Source of the DNA: Allacma fusca
Taxonomy: Eukaryota; Arthropoda; Collembola; Symphypleona; Sminthuridae
DNA: 64,000 nt
Assembly: GCA_947179485.1 (NCBI GenBank)
Contig: OX359247.1
Location: 26,636,801-26,700,800, forward strand
Direction: 5' to 3'
Position numbers and translations under genes: made by a program. The notes beneath the pieces are model-generated. The model was not told where the DNA came from. It did not search any database and saw nothing but the letters and a program-made list of their open reading frames with translations. Each line of letters starts with the position of its first letter. Position 1 is the first letter of the stretch. Positions 49,601 through 60,767 of this stretch are shown in pieces.

Positions 49601-52600
49601 TATGGTGTGAAAGTACTAATGACTTATTCAATCAGCTCATAAATGCTGTTGATGTATTAGGCTTTACAATCTAATGTATAAGTATACACGTTTTCCTAAA
49701 TGATATTTAATGTTGGAATTTCCTCCGCACAAGTGAAACTGATTAGAGCTCATTTGTACCACTACTGACTACGAGGAGAGAATTCAAACGTGCTGACACT
49801 TATTGTAGTCAGAGGCTGATTGCATTACAAATACTCCCATAAATTGACTATGCTGAGTAAACATGAGCAGAGGAGTAATAAATACTAAACTATGGGTAGT
49901 TTGTTTACTATTTCCTCTCCAGTGAAACCACACACACACAGTAAAGTAAGTAAAGTTACTACTACTGTAGTTCACATTCATGTGGGATCCTGTACATTGG
50001 GCATGGGGTATTTCCAATGCATAAACACCCTCCTTGACAATATCTTACGACATGGTCCTATATTTGGGATAAATGGTTACATCAAAATGGTTACAAAATA
50101 GTAGTGCCCTTGTTCAAACTAATGGATTGAAAAACATTGTATACACCTACATCCGTCTGTATGGATTTCTAATGGGATATGATTAATGAATTGGGAGGAA
50201 AGAGAAAATTGGTGTTCCAACTCACTCAAGAATGCATTTGTAAAATGTATAAAAGCTTTTAAATTAGGTAATCTCGAGTAGTTACTCTTTCCTCCGAATT
50301 TAGCTCCGAAAAGTCGGAACTAAGTCTGACAGGGTAGAATTTAATATTGTAAAAATCCCTTGTATATGAGTGAGTAGTCTGTATACAGATAATACATGGG
50401 CCGTTAGAGTAGTACAGATAGATACAGGGAAAGACAAAAAATACCATACAAAATTCCTGACGTTCTATAGATATGAAGAGAGAATCCATGAATATTCCAG
50501 GTCTCATTTTATATGCATACATATCTATATACATATACACCTATGAACCCTCCAAGTGACTATATGGTGACAGGTATGTACAGGCTCTTGAGTCTCGAGC
50601 TCCCGAGGTAATGAGTATACTAAACTGGGAACTGGGACTAAAGTGACTGGAGAAGTTGGGAGGACTGTGTGCAACTGTCGTGATACAATGAAAGATGTCA
50701 GTTAATCTTTTAATTTGAATGTAAGCGGATTAGAAGTGACATTTAAACGAGATTCATGTCTCGGGGAAAGTATGGTATCACTCATGGAAAATACTTTTGT
50801 GAAACAACAACTCTCCATGATATGTAGATACATGAGGAATAGGCTCGGATGAATCAAGCTCCTTCCAGGGGTTATATAATAAGAGGGAAGTCAGTATTAA
50901 CGGGCATGAGTAGATGTATTTATTTTTCTATAATTTTATTATAGCCAAGCAGATTTTTGATACTTGAGAGTTATGATATGGGTGTCTTCATATATAGATA
51001 GATATATAACTATATATATCTGTGTCATGTACGCCTCCAACCTCCTGTACAGAAGAAGGATTCTGTGAATAATTTATACGTACATTTGAATAAATTGGAT
51101 TGGGAATGCTACTTTGCTTTTTAACAGGATTTAACTTTTTGCCGAGAAGGACGCCTCAAAGATTTCCCTTTATATTTATAGTAGCAACGGAATTGAGCAG
51201 TTGATGTCTAAAGAAAATTCTATATTACATTTATTACCAACTCAATTCCATAAGACTTACACATCCCTTTTAGAGCACACTCCTCCGGAGTATCTTTTGT
51301 ATTGAATTCGAACACCATTCTGTGAAATTGACTCAACTTCTTCTCCGTTTGCACATAACTTTTACAGGGAGGTAAATTCCCAAGTTGTATTATTTGTAGG
51401 TGAATATTTATATATGTAGGGATGTATAATGTGTGGAAGTCAAATTCTAGGAACATTCTCGATAAGAAAAAAAAAGTAGAACATTTCCTGTTTAGCTTTT
51501 CAAGTAAAAATCGATTCTATCAAATGGAACGAGGGAATGATACTCTGTCATCACAGTATTATAACTTATATATTCATAATAAATGCTAAACGTGTACATA
51601 CGTCCGCCGTAGCTTTTTTTTTCTCCAATGGGTTCCTTTCTTCCGTCCTGAATTCTATATGCCTAGGCAACTTGATGAGAAAATTACTGAGAGAATGTAT
51701 AGGTACTGTGTATGCATGTATGCATGTAATTATATGTAGGTAGATATAATAAGCAGTCGTCTATTTAACTAATGTAGCGATGGGGGTTGGTCTATGGAGC
51801 GAACGGAGCTATTTTGCTGGAGCAGAGTTACGTTTTGCATTATTAGCTTCAAACCTGTCTCATTAAGGCTACTAGCTCTTGTTACTCTCTGAAGTTTGAG
51901 TTCCTTGCTATCATAAAATGCTCTTCTGTAACTTCTCTAGTTAGGAGGAACAGAATGGAGGAGTTTTGTTATTTTTTGTCATAACATCCATATCTGCTTT
52001 GTGTACTGTATGAGTTGTTCATATACAATGTGCATTTATCTCCGTGTCTGAATTTTCCTATGGACATGCATAATGTACCTATGTATGTATATATGGAAAG
52101 GAAACGGAAATGAATCTTTTTTCACAAGTATGTCCCAAGTAGAAAGTACAGTATATGAATCTTACATGAGAGTGAGGCAAGTCATAAATCCAAACAAGGT
52201 AGCAAATGATAGCGTTAGTTAGTGTATTTTTGTATACTCAAGGTACATGATAAAAATGATGAAATACGGCCTGAGCCGGTCACAAATTACTGAGAAACAA
52301 CTCCCTCAATGTTTTTCTTCCTCAAGTGTATTTTTAAATAGGGATTTTTATTGGAAATGATTTGTGGGGAGCTCTGGTATTTACATGGCTATAAAGAGCC
52401 CAGGAGTAGCATAACGAGACTCCATATATCTATGTATGTAATTACATATGTGATAGAAGCACACCAGTCAACTTTGAAGTTCCATTGACTGCAATTAGCT
52501 CTAACAGGGGAGACATGTGCATGTAGGCAATACTTACGTTGAGGCTAACATGTACCTCTGTAATTGCGTAGCTCTCTTTGGTTTTAGTCCACCAATGTGT

Positions 52601-54445
52601 ACGTTGAAGGGAAAGGAAATGCGTGTCTGTCTTCAATCTAGTAGGATTCCAGTCTTTGAGAATTTCTCTTGCACTACTTTCCGTTCGAGACATTTTCTCC
52701 TTTTAAAAGAGGAGTCCTCATGTTAACCTCGCATGTTCGAGATACTATACTGAGAGTGTCTGTGTCCTTCCCTCCTCTACTACTAATGCTACCCGATGCA
52801 TGCACAAAGGGAATGAACTATCCGTGTTTTCACATGTAATCTCATAGGTACGTGTGTCTGTGTCTCTGGGTCTGTGTCTACATATATGCAGAGCATGGAC
52901 GGACTAATGTGTAGACATAGCACAGAGCATTGGTTCGGTTCCTAGTCACCTACCCACTCGCTCATTTACTCCAACAGCACTTCTCCTCCGTCCTTGTGTG
53001 ATGTGCCTGAACATTCATTTTGGAGAGGCTCGTCTCATTTTGGAACACTGGGACCCGACTACCTAGACAGAACTGACTGTATGTTTGCATCTCAGGGAGG
53101 CAAACAGATTAAATGTATGTGTGGATCTGATTAGGTAACATCCACTACTGCACCAGTTTTATATATTTACACCGTACAGTATCTATTGCTGGAAGCCCAA
53201 CGGTTCGTTACCGTTGGTCTTGAGGTAAACAGCTACCTTGCATGTGTGCATTGATATGTGCTTATTTTTTACTGCCTTTCCTTTACATATAAGAAAAATA
53301 GATATATGCACATACATACCTACATACATTACACAAACAGGCAGGGAATTTCTCTCTGAAATGTATGTTCCAAAAGGAACACGTCCCTATCTTAAGGGTG
53401 AGTTAGGCAGAACACAAGGCAAAGTGTGTATGTACAGAATATTTTAGGAGGTACGTCATGTGTATCTATGTATAGGGCATGCGACGTATGTACCTGGAGC
53501 AAGTGACCAGTTTTATGGTGCAGTTTGTAGAGCATCATACGAGTAGGGTTCGGGAATTGAAGAGCTGGGATGAGTATGTTCTAGTGCATTGTGTGCTCCT
53601 GGAGTAATGAGGTATATTCCATAATGTGTAGTGTGTGGAAGTTGTTGAAGCATGGGACGGAGGAGCGCCTTGGTAGTAAACCTTTATATCTATTTTCACT
53701 CGCTCTCAACTTAATAATAGCGAACATTTGCCCACGAAAAGTTCTCGGATTGATGATTTGGCATCTTTCCCTTATGATCTCACAGGCTGTGCATATGCTC
53801 GGGTGATGTCGTATCTCCGTCAGGTCTTCATACCCAGTAGGATCCGCTCACTCCAATGTACCTTCCAATGTGCAGTTTTGTGTGTCCTCATTGCACTTTC
53901 TTCTCTGGAGGTTACTCCGTTTGGACAAGAGACAAAAAGTAGATGTCAGTTCGTTATAGTAATGGGAAATGCTCAGCCGAGTACTAAAAACCGAGAGAAA
54001 GATGCTACTAGAGATATTTCTGACGTAATCACTTGCTCCTCTGCTCCTCCTCGGCAAAACAATTAGAGAGTTTTCTCCCAATTCTTCCAGCCTTTTATAT
54101 GCGGATGCGGAGTGAGGAGTGGATCCAAGAGGCATGTACAGTAAACTGTATGTATAGTATGTTCTAATCATAATTTGAGAGGTTTATTCCCTATTCTATT
54201 ACAAACATCCCCACAGGCCAATAGCTTATGGTAATTGGGAAAAACACTGCAAGAGTTTTACACGAGTAATAAGAGAGGAGAGAGAGAGAATGGTCTGTGT
54301 AAATACTATTTTGCGTGGGATATCCCTTCGAGCTGAGTTCTGTATAATTATACATAGATACTGGATGTATCTATGTTTGTGTGTGTGTGTGAGTGTGAGT
54401 GTACATCCTCCTTTCAGTGTAATGTGTAATATAAAATCAAGTTAT
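46622..54445. other. No gene seen
   Basis: About 7.8 kb with TACA/TGTA clusters (47180, 48174, 52435, 53310), TATATA-rich inverted stretches (47925-47952, 50989-51022) and open frames up to 134 codons (46548-46952 minus) without splice support or recognisable domains. Confidence 0.5.
48174..48210. repeat. TGTA/TACA inverted cluster
   Basis: ACGTATGTATGTATGCACATACATA is followed by ATATGTATGTAC, an imperfect inverted repeat able to form a hairpin. One of the longest of the dispersed clusters. Confidence 0.8.
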
Positions 54446-54861
54446 CTATTTGCTCCAATTATATTGTGTAATGTGTTTTTTGTTGTATGGAACGCGTTGC
54501 TCTGAATTACATGCTTCTCTGCGTATATAATTCTTTTTGCGTGGAATCGATCCGGGTTCCTCTCTCCTCTCTCTCTCTTTTTTCCTCTGTCTGTATATCT
54601 CACTTGTGTAACACCCTGCTCTTACAAATTGTGTTGGGAGGGGTACCGAGAGATCTGCTGGGAGTGTGCGGTTGGATCTCTCCTGTTCCCCTAATTTTTC
54701 CCGCACTTGTCTCATTTCCATGGTTGGGAATGTTCGGATGCTGCTCATGGCTTGTCTCATCTTACGAGTCGACGGGAATTGTGTCAGAACAAGACTTCTG
54801 TTTTGGACAGTTTCTTGAAAATTGACATTCTTACGGTTCCAGAAATTATCCAATGTAATGT

Positions 54862-54904
<43 letters not shown>

Positions 54905-54970
54905 CGGAGAAAGAGAGAAAGACAAAAAGAGCGGATGGGAGAGGGAAAGTTTAAGTAGAGCAGTGTACAT
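54446..54970 (-). CDS. Open frame of 174 codons starting in a TC repeat, unknown
   Basis: The first 40 residues are Ser-Leu repeats from the GA/TC microsatellite. The rest is a basic, hydrophilic frame (FPTMEMRQVREKLGEQERSN is typical). On the minus strand CTC|GTAAGATG at about 54766 and ACC|GTAAGAAT at about 54832 are donor-like, and TTTTCAAG at about 54815 is acceptor-like. A small exon reading TVQNRSLVLTQFPST would fit between. The plus strand is also open for 112 codons (54487-54825), so low stop density from local composition is a sufficient explanation. Confidence 0.15.
54864..54902. repeat. (GA)n microsatellite with purine-rich flank
   Basis: About 39 bp of GA, followed by a purine-only strand to about 54955. 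Confidence 0.95.
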
Positions 54971-54996
54971 GGATTCCTACAGGGAAAACATCCAGT

Positions 54997-55311
54997 TCAT
55001 GTCGGAGGAACGACTGCCTGTGCAATTATTTTGGTATTCGGAGCCCGTTTACCTTTGACTCCATTTCGTGCGTACTTAATTGTGTGGTTTCGCGGAATTG
55101 CCAATCCGGAACGGATGCGGACGCAAGACGACGAAAAAGAGAGAACAAGTTGCAAGGATTTCATGTCATGCATTTCAATGAATTTCGTTAATGCCACTTG
55201 TAAAATTCCTCGAACGGACTCAGTATTGAAACTAGTGCATACATGAATGGTTTTTGAGTTTAATTTATCTACATAGAGTAAATTACTTATGCCGGTGTGG
55301 ATTTCCTCCAA
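54997..55311 (-). CDS. Open frame of 104 codons in a CpG-rich patch, unknown
   Basis: The frame begins MEEIHTGISNLLYVDKLNSK. A plus-strand frame (55031-55246, 71 codons, RGIANPERMRTQDDEKERTS) covers the same bases. CpG dinucleotides are unusually frequent between 55020 and 55220. This fits a first-exon or promoter region, or an old GC-richer insertion. Neither frame is recognised, so the strand is uncertain. Confidence 0.15.
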   Translation of the reverse strand: MEEIHTGISNLLYVDKLNSKTIHVCTSFNTESVRGILQVALTKFIEMHDMKSLQLVLSFSSSCVRIRSGLAIPRNHTIKYARNGVKGKRAPNTKIIAQAVVPPT

Positions 55312-57352
55312 AAAATTATTTCCTTTAGTAATTTCCCTTTGTCAATCGATTTTAATTTAAAGCAGTTAAAAATGCATGAAACTATACGCTCATTTCTCAC
55401 AGTCCAAACTCCAACTTGCAAATTACTGAGTTTCTCCCAAACCTCAATCATTGTAATTGTCTCAAGTGGATTTTGAGGGCTTCCATAAAACCACACGTAC
55501 TTTAGAGTCAGTTATTAAATTGTAAGAGTGGAGGTGCAATGATAAATTTATTGTAGTTTCAAAAATGTGATAATTACAAATCTTTTTGGAGAGGTTGGAA
55601 TTTTTGTCCGCATCATTAACGTTACTTCCGTCTTGAGACAATGGGAGAGGGATAATGGCAGGAAGTTTTTATTACTTCTCAACTGGACAAATGTTGAAAA
55701 CATGTTTGATTTTTCCCATCATCCCAAAACCCCACAGAATTTCAGTCTAAGAAATTAAGAGAAGGGGGGTCAAAATGAGTGAGCTTTTATTGCTCGCATG
55801 GTAAATAGAAGTCCATATTCTACATACATATGCACATACATTGTCTCGATGGGTAATGAAAGCGGTCATTTGCTAGTTTTTCTACACTTTTCAATTTCTC
55901 ACGTGCATTGATCCTTTTTAAACAAAGTTGATGTAAATTGTACGTACGTACGTCCCTACTACAGTGTAATGGAGATGAAAGGATTTCAAGGAGTAATACC
56001 TTTCAGCCATCCTATTTAAAATGGTAATTTATAGGAAGGATTTATGACAAACTGCATATAAATTAAATGTGTAACTTTGAATGCACATATTTGGGGATAA
56101 ATTTCAGTCTAGCGTATAGAAGTGGGTAGTAAAGTGTGAGCATATGGTAAACACTGTAAAATATGAAAAATCCACTTGATCACGAACGGAGCTCTGATGG
56201 GATGTACATATTTGCATCTACTATGTACGGAGTGTGAAAAATTGCTAAATGGAGAATACCCTTTCATCACGTTTTGTTATTGACTGACAGCGTGAGGCAT
56301 TAGTAAAGACTTGCTCCTTTATGATCACACTCTCTTTTCCTCGTTGATAATCGTCGTGGAAGGATGATTGAAAAGAGCTTCACAAAAAGTGACTTGAAAG
56401 GCTCGGAAATGTACAAATATAAAACTCTTTGAGTGTATGTATGTGTGTCTGAAAAAAAAAGAAAGAAAGAAATCCTATCACTCAACAATATCAGAGGCTG
56501 AGGCAATCCTTTTACAACTCCAGGGAGAATTTTTATCTCATTATTACAAATCTAATGATGGGCCTGATGATGAGTAACTGAGAATTCAAATCCCGTTTTG
56601 ATTTCTTTGGCAAGGTTAACCTTTTTTTACATGGGTCGTGATTAATTAACACCTTCACCCACATAAGTCTCCTGGCTTGTTCAACAGTGTGAGATTCCAA
56701 GTTAAGTAATTATTTGAATGAGGGAGCTTCAATGGGAAAACAAACCGTATGTACAAATAACCCTACATGTATGTATGACAGTCTCAAATAAAATAAAAAA
56801 ACTGGTTGGGTACAAACTCCATTGAACCTAAAACAATGACTGAACTGGTCAGTTCGGTTAAGTTTTTTCCTTACAAATTAGACATAATATGTAATTTATC
56901 AATCATGATTTCAACAGGTATTTTCCCTTGGCAAATTGCTCCATCAATATTTGTTGCTTATCTGATCCAAAGGCATCGGACATCATACCTTATTCAAATA
57001 GGAGGTTGTTTTTAATAAAATGCATTGTTTTTTTTTCTCTAAGGGATCCTATTATAGTTTGTTTATTAAAATCCTTCTATTTTCCCCATAGAGATGGATG
57101 ACTTCTGAAATGTACACACGTGGCAATTTAAAATTTATGACACAAGTTCACTCTAGTACATATCCGGATTTGTAAGTTTTATCTGGAAGCATGTAAATTC
57201 TGTACAGATGACATGGTAAAAAGTGTTGGAGCCACGCTACAATTTTCTATTATGAGAGTGTACGTAGTATGTATGTATGTATCTACATATGTGTATGTGT
57301 ACATTGATCGTAATAGAATTAAGTATTGAGTTTAATACATGCATATAAGTAC
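55312..57352. other. No gene seen
   Basis: AT-rich sequence up to the LTR element, with a TGTA cluster at 57268-57300 close to the insertion point. Confidence 0.5.
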
Positions 57353-57356
57353 ATAT
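57353..57356. repeat. Target-site duplication, left (ATAT)
   Basis: The four bases before the left LTR are ATAT and match the four after the right LTR. A 4-5 bp duplication is typical of LTR-element integration. The motif is low complexity, so the exact length (4, or 6 with one mismatch) is uncertain. Confidence 0.7.
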
Positions 57357-57683
57357 TGTCGAGATAAGAGGAAATTATAATAAGAGAGGTACGTCTTTAT
57401 TTGAAGAAAACTTAACCTAGAATGACAGGATCAGTCAGAGTCCACAGGCTCCGCAGTACATTTTACATTAACTCAATGCTTATAGCATTACAATTGCCAT
57501 TCTGGCACTTTATAAAATAAATATTAGTAATATTGACTTTTTCAGTCAATTTATATTTTCAATAATAATAATTATCTTCAATAAGCAACAATCGTCAATA
57601 AGCGCGGCGCGTAGCCGTGACACCAAACCGTCTTCACTCTGTGATGACGAGCGGCAATGATAAAGCGTAGCTGGATCATGACA
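57357..57683 (-). repeat. LTR, left copy (3' LTR of the minus-strand element)
   Basis: This 327 bp copy matches 58118-58444 at a constant offset of 761. Minus-strand signals are TATAAA at 57514-57509 and AATAAA at 57401-57396. The TGA ending a minus-strand internal frame lies inside the LTR at 57678-57676, so coding sequence would run into the 3' LTR, as is common in such elements. It also contains a CpG-dense patch at about 57600-57650 (GCGCGGCGCG). Confidence 0.9.
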
Positions 57684-57876
57684 TGACCCACCTGGGGTGG
57701 GTGGGGGACTCCTCCTCAGCATCTTCCTCCAACGGATCTTCCGACGGGTTCGCAGGTTTTCGGCTCGATCGAAGGGCGGCATTCAACACATCTGGTCGCT
57801 TCCTTAGCCTAGCGGGGAGCCTGTGGGGATGAAATGACGACGGGAGCAGCCGGGGATGGGGTAACAGACTTGGTCC
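57676..57876 (-). pseudogene. Remnant open frame in the LTR element (possible polyprotein C-terminus)
   Basis: Reading the minus strand from a TAA at 57879-57877, a frame of 66 codons stays open and ends at a TGA inside the 3' LTR. The peptide is Pro- and Arg-rich at first, has an RSSRKP motif near its middle, then a strongly acidic stretch (EEDAEEE) before the stop. A basic-then-acidic tail ending at the 3' LTR resembles the C-termini of some retroelement Pol proteins, but I cannot align it to a family. No in-frame ATG and no catalytic motif is present. It is probably a leftover of a longer polyprotein. A run of 10 G at 57979-57988 makes the upstream frame unreliable. Confidence 0.35.
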
Positions 57877-58117
57877 TTATCCTATTAGCGCCAGAGGGAA
57901 TCGGTAGCTTCTTTCGTAGCCCAGGGACATGGAGTGGCCTCGAACAGTCCGCGAAGGTCGATGCAAATCGGAAAATGTGGGGGGGGGGAATTTATTCGGG
58001 AGAAATGGGAATTTTTGGGAATGTAGCTCACGAAGAAGTAGGGAAATTAACGGTAAATAATACCAAATTCAGGGAAACGGGAGGGTAGTTTTAAACGAGA
58101 TAATCTTACCCCGCACC

Positions 58118-58444
58118 TGTCGAGATAAGAGGAAATTATAATAAGAGAGGTACGTCTTTATTTGAAGAAAACTTAACCTAGAATGACAGGATCAGTCAGA
58201 GTCCACAGGCTCCGCAGTACATTTTACATTAACTCAATGCTTATAGCATTACAATTGCCATTCTGGCACTTTATAAAATAAATATTAGTAATATTGACTT
58301 TTTCAGTCAATTTATATTTTCAATAATAATAATTATCTTCAATAAGCAACAATCGTCAATAAGCGCGGCGCGTAGCCGTGACACCAAACCGTCTTCACTC
58401 TGTGATGACGAGCGGCAATGATAAAGCGTAGCTGGATCATGACA
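58118..58444 (-). repeat. LTR, right copy (5' LTR of the minus-strand element)
   Basis: This 327 bp copy shows no difference from the left copy by eye. Minus-strand TATAAA is at 58275-58270 and AATAAA at 58162-58157. In the minus orientation this copy would drive transcription into the internal region. Immediately after its end (58117 downward) the minus strand reads GGTGCGGGGTAAG. That could pair with a tRNA 3' end of type CCCCGCACC, but it lacks the leading T of a normal TGG primer-binding site. Confidence 0.9.
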
Positions 58445-58448
58445 ATAT
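58445..58448. repeat. Target-site duplication, right (ATAT)
   Basis: ATAT directly follows the CA end of the right LTR and matches 57353-57356. Flanking DNA on both sides is ordinary AT-rich sequence. Confidence 0.7.
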
Positions 58449-59153
58449 ATCCATAATGTAATAGTATGTGCTAAGAAGGCCTGTCTGGGGGAAGGAGATT
58501 TCCCAAGAAAATGGTTACCATAAGGAAATTTGTATTTGTGAAACCTGCCTTCATACATCACTGGCGTGACATTTCCAGCCGTAAAAATGTCATTTATTCT
58601 TCATATTTATTTCAGCACGGAAATGGCTGAATGCTACTCTGTCTGTGTGCTAAAAAAAATAGTGGATGGTATCGTACATACACACATGTGGAAGAATCTA
58701 CACAGACACATTGTAGCTAAAAGCTTGGGAGGGAGGGGGATGCAAATACGGAATTGAAGCCTATATTTTAAAAGAATCTGATGAAACTTTCCTTGGTTCT
58801 TTTTAGGAAATGCTGATGCCAATTCTGCTGAATAGTGTGGTTACGTATAAGAATAGAAATCTAGTACATGCAAATTGCCTATCTATAGATACCACTCAAG
58901 ACTTGCGGAATGGTGATTGTATTATGACGAGCCACTGTATCACCATCTCGCAAGAGCATCCATATTTCCGTTGACATGCTTTTACGTGAGAGATGAGGGA
59001 TGCCCGGGTAAAATTTGTCCATTGATTGCAACATTATTGTATGATAAATTGACGTTACATTTACATGTGGAGTGAGTGATGCGGAAAGAGTGAGTCAATT
59101 TTATTATCCATACATAGGCTTTTGTTTCACTGGGGAAAGATAGCCAGAGACGG

Positions 59154-59165
<12 letters not shown>
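58449..59165. other. No gene seen
   Basis: AT-rich sequence after the LTR element. Only short frames are present; the 84-codon minus frame ending at 58307 is largely LTR read through. Confidence 0.5.

Positions 59166-59213
<48 letters not shown>
59166..59213. repeat. (GA)n microsatellite
   Basis: About 48 bp of nearly pure GA, among the longest perfect repeats in the window. Confidence 0.95.
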
Positions 59214-59215
<2 letters not shown>

Positions 59216-59335
59216 ATAGAGATGAGGGAAGAGAGATAGAGAGACGTGTGTTTGTCATTAATTTTGGAATTGGATGGAAAAAGTCGAGAGCACGTAGGAC
59301 ACTGATGAGGAGAGGAGAGAGAGGAAGGAACACGT

Positions 59336-59584
59336 TCAGGATGAATTATTGTCATTTTGGGACTCCCCATATGTATGTGTCCTATTGAACGTGATGGTTT
59401 GACCAAATGAAATTACTTGATTTTCAATACCAAATGGGTTTTCCACTTGAAAATTAGACAAATGACTATTGGAAGAATTCAGACCCAAATTTGACTCAGC
59501 TTGAATACTTGAATGTTGATGTGACTGATCTTTTATATTCCTCCCACTCCCAATCGCTCTTTGTGAGGGACGAGTGTGTGCCAT
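59336..59584 (-). CDS. Asn/Ser/Gln-rich open frame, 82 residues
   Basis: ATG at 59584-59582 (context CGGAATGG) gives MAHTRPSQRAIGSGRNIKDQ and then an Asn/Ser/Gln/His-rich body with motifs such as FQVENPFGIENQVISFGQ, ending NDNNSS before TGA. Low-complexity polar composition not caused by a simple repeat is typical of transcription-factor or RNA-binding protein tails. CAA|GTAATT at about 59430 is a weak donor. The frame is open for about 17 codons upstream of the ATG to a TGA. No domain is recognised. A (GA)n microsatellite lies downstream at 59166-59213. Confidence 0.28.
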   Translation of the reverse strand: MAHTRPSQRAIGSGRNIKDQSHQHSSIQAESNLGLNSSNSHLSNFQVENPFGIENQVISFGQTITFNRTHTYGESQNDNNSS

Positions 59585-60306
59585 TCCGAGATGTAAAAAA
59601 TGGAGGGAAAATAATGAAGGGATGCAAATGTGGAGTCATGATTGTTTATCCACCCTTTTAGTGGAGGGACAGGAGCGAAGACGACTCCAAGGATTTTCTG
59701 CAGGGAACTCAACCATTCGAACGGGACTGTCATTTCCAATTATGGTATTGACCAGTTTGGGCCCATTATGGGTCTACTTGGTCATAAAAGGCTCTTATAT
59801 ATTAAGGGTGACTTTGCATGCAAACAGTGTTCAGTTGTTCGTCTCCTACAGATATCTACTCTATGATGTATTTATCTCCAAATTCCCCTGCACCTAGAAC
59901 ACAAATGTCATGCACTTCTTGTGTCTGCAGTAGTTTCCGTATGTGCTTCCAATTCCCAGCTTCCACTTCCGAGGGAGTCAGTTCCTGCGGTATGAAGTTG
60001 TAAGTTTTTGCCTGATGGGAGATGTTAATGTAAATATAGAGTAAAATGGGACTGCGTACATATCCAAGTAGATATGTTACGTAATGTGTATCAAGGAGCA
60101 TAAGAAAGATTGAGAGGAATTGAGGGAAACAGATTTCCGTCCTTAAGCTGTACAATAAGTCACGTTGCTTTTAGTTCAGTCACAAGGCTGACTTTGAATG
60201 ATATAGGAAATAAAGCGCGGTTCAAAAGTTTAATGTACAATCGGTGTACATGTACAGTGGTATATGGAACGGACTCTTCCATGCTCACTCCTTTCCTCCC
60301 TCAATT

Positions 60307-60332
60307 TCTCTCTCTCTCTCTCTCCCTCTCTA

Positions 60333-60373
<41 letters not shown>

Positions 60374-60384
60374 CACTCTATCTC
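60307..60384. repeat. (TC)n microsatellite, interrupted
   Basis: TC units with CCC, ATCG and GCTCAC interruptions over about 78 bp. It creates most of a 220-codon plus-strand open frame (60110-60772) that I do not treat as a gene. Confidence 0.9.
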
Positions 60385-60740
60385 GCACCCAGTCCCCCAC
60401 CACTCTTTCACCCAGTCTCTTGCAAAATCTCTCCGACTTTTTCTGCATACACTGGAACACATTACCCTTCACATTTTGTTTATTTCCTACATGGACCTCA
60501 TGTCTGCGTATGTGTCTAAAGGAAATAGCAATAAGCGTTCGGACACTATGTACACATATGTATTTACATGTGTGTGTGGAGGTAGCTGGATTTACGTAGG
60601 ATTGAACCAGGCTCAACTTGTATGGAGATCCAGGGATCCAAGCAAGTCGAATTCCTTATTGAATGTGAATGTGAAACAAGAGTCACGTCGAAATCGCATC
60701 AATTTGCCTAAGCATCTGCCTTCCTCCATTCCTTACATGC

Positions 60741-60767
60741 ATACACACACACACACACACACACACG
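60741..60767. repeat. (CA)n microsatellite
   Basis: About 26 bp of pure CA next to a TACATGCATAC unit. Confidence 0.95.

Larger units (their letters stand above)
57357..58444 (-). mobile_element. Short non-autonomous LTR retrotransposon (TRIM-like or internally deleted copy)
   Basis: Two direct repeats of 327 bp (57357-57683 and 58118-58444) read as identical by eye and flank a 434 bp internal region. Each repeat starts TGTC and ends GACA, the usual TG...CA ends of LTRs. The bases just outside are ATAT on both sides, a 4 bp target-site duplication. On the minus strand each LTR has TATAAA about 110 nt upstream of AATAAA, which is about 40 nt from the LTR end. That is the normal U3-R-U5 order, so the element is placed on the minus strand. 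At 1088 bp it is far below the usual 4-8 kb of an autonomous element and has no room for gag, protease, reverse transcriptase or integrase. It would need proteins supplied in trans. Identical LTRs imply a recent insertion. The family is not identified. Confidence 0.9.

Noticed and set aside
57834-58088. 84-codon plus-strand frame inside the LTR element
   Set aside because: The element is oriented on the minus strand by its TATA and polyadenylation signals. This frame contains the poly-G run and has no recognisable domain.
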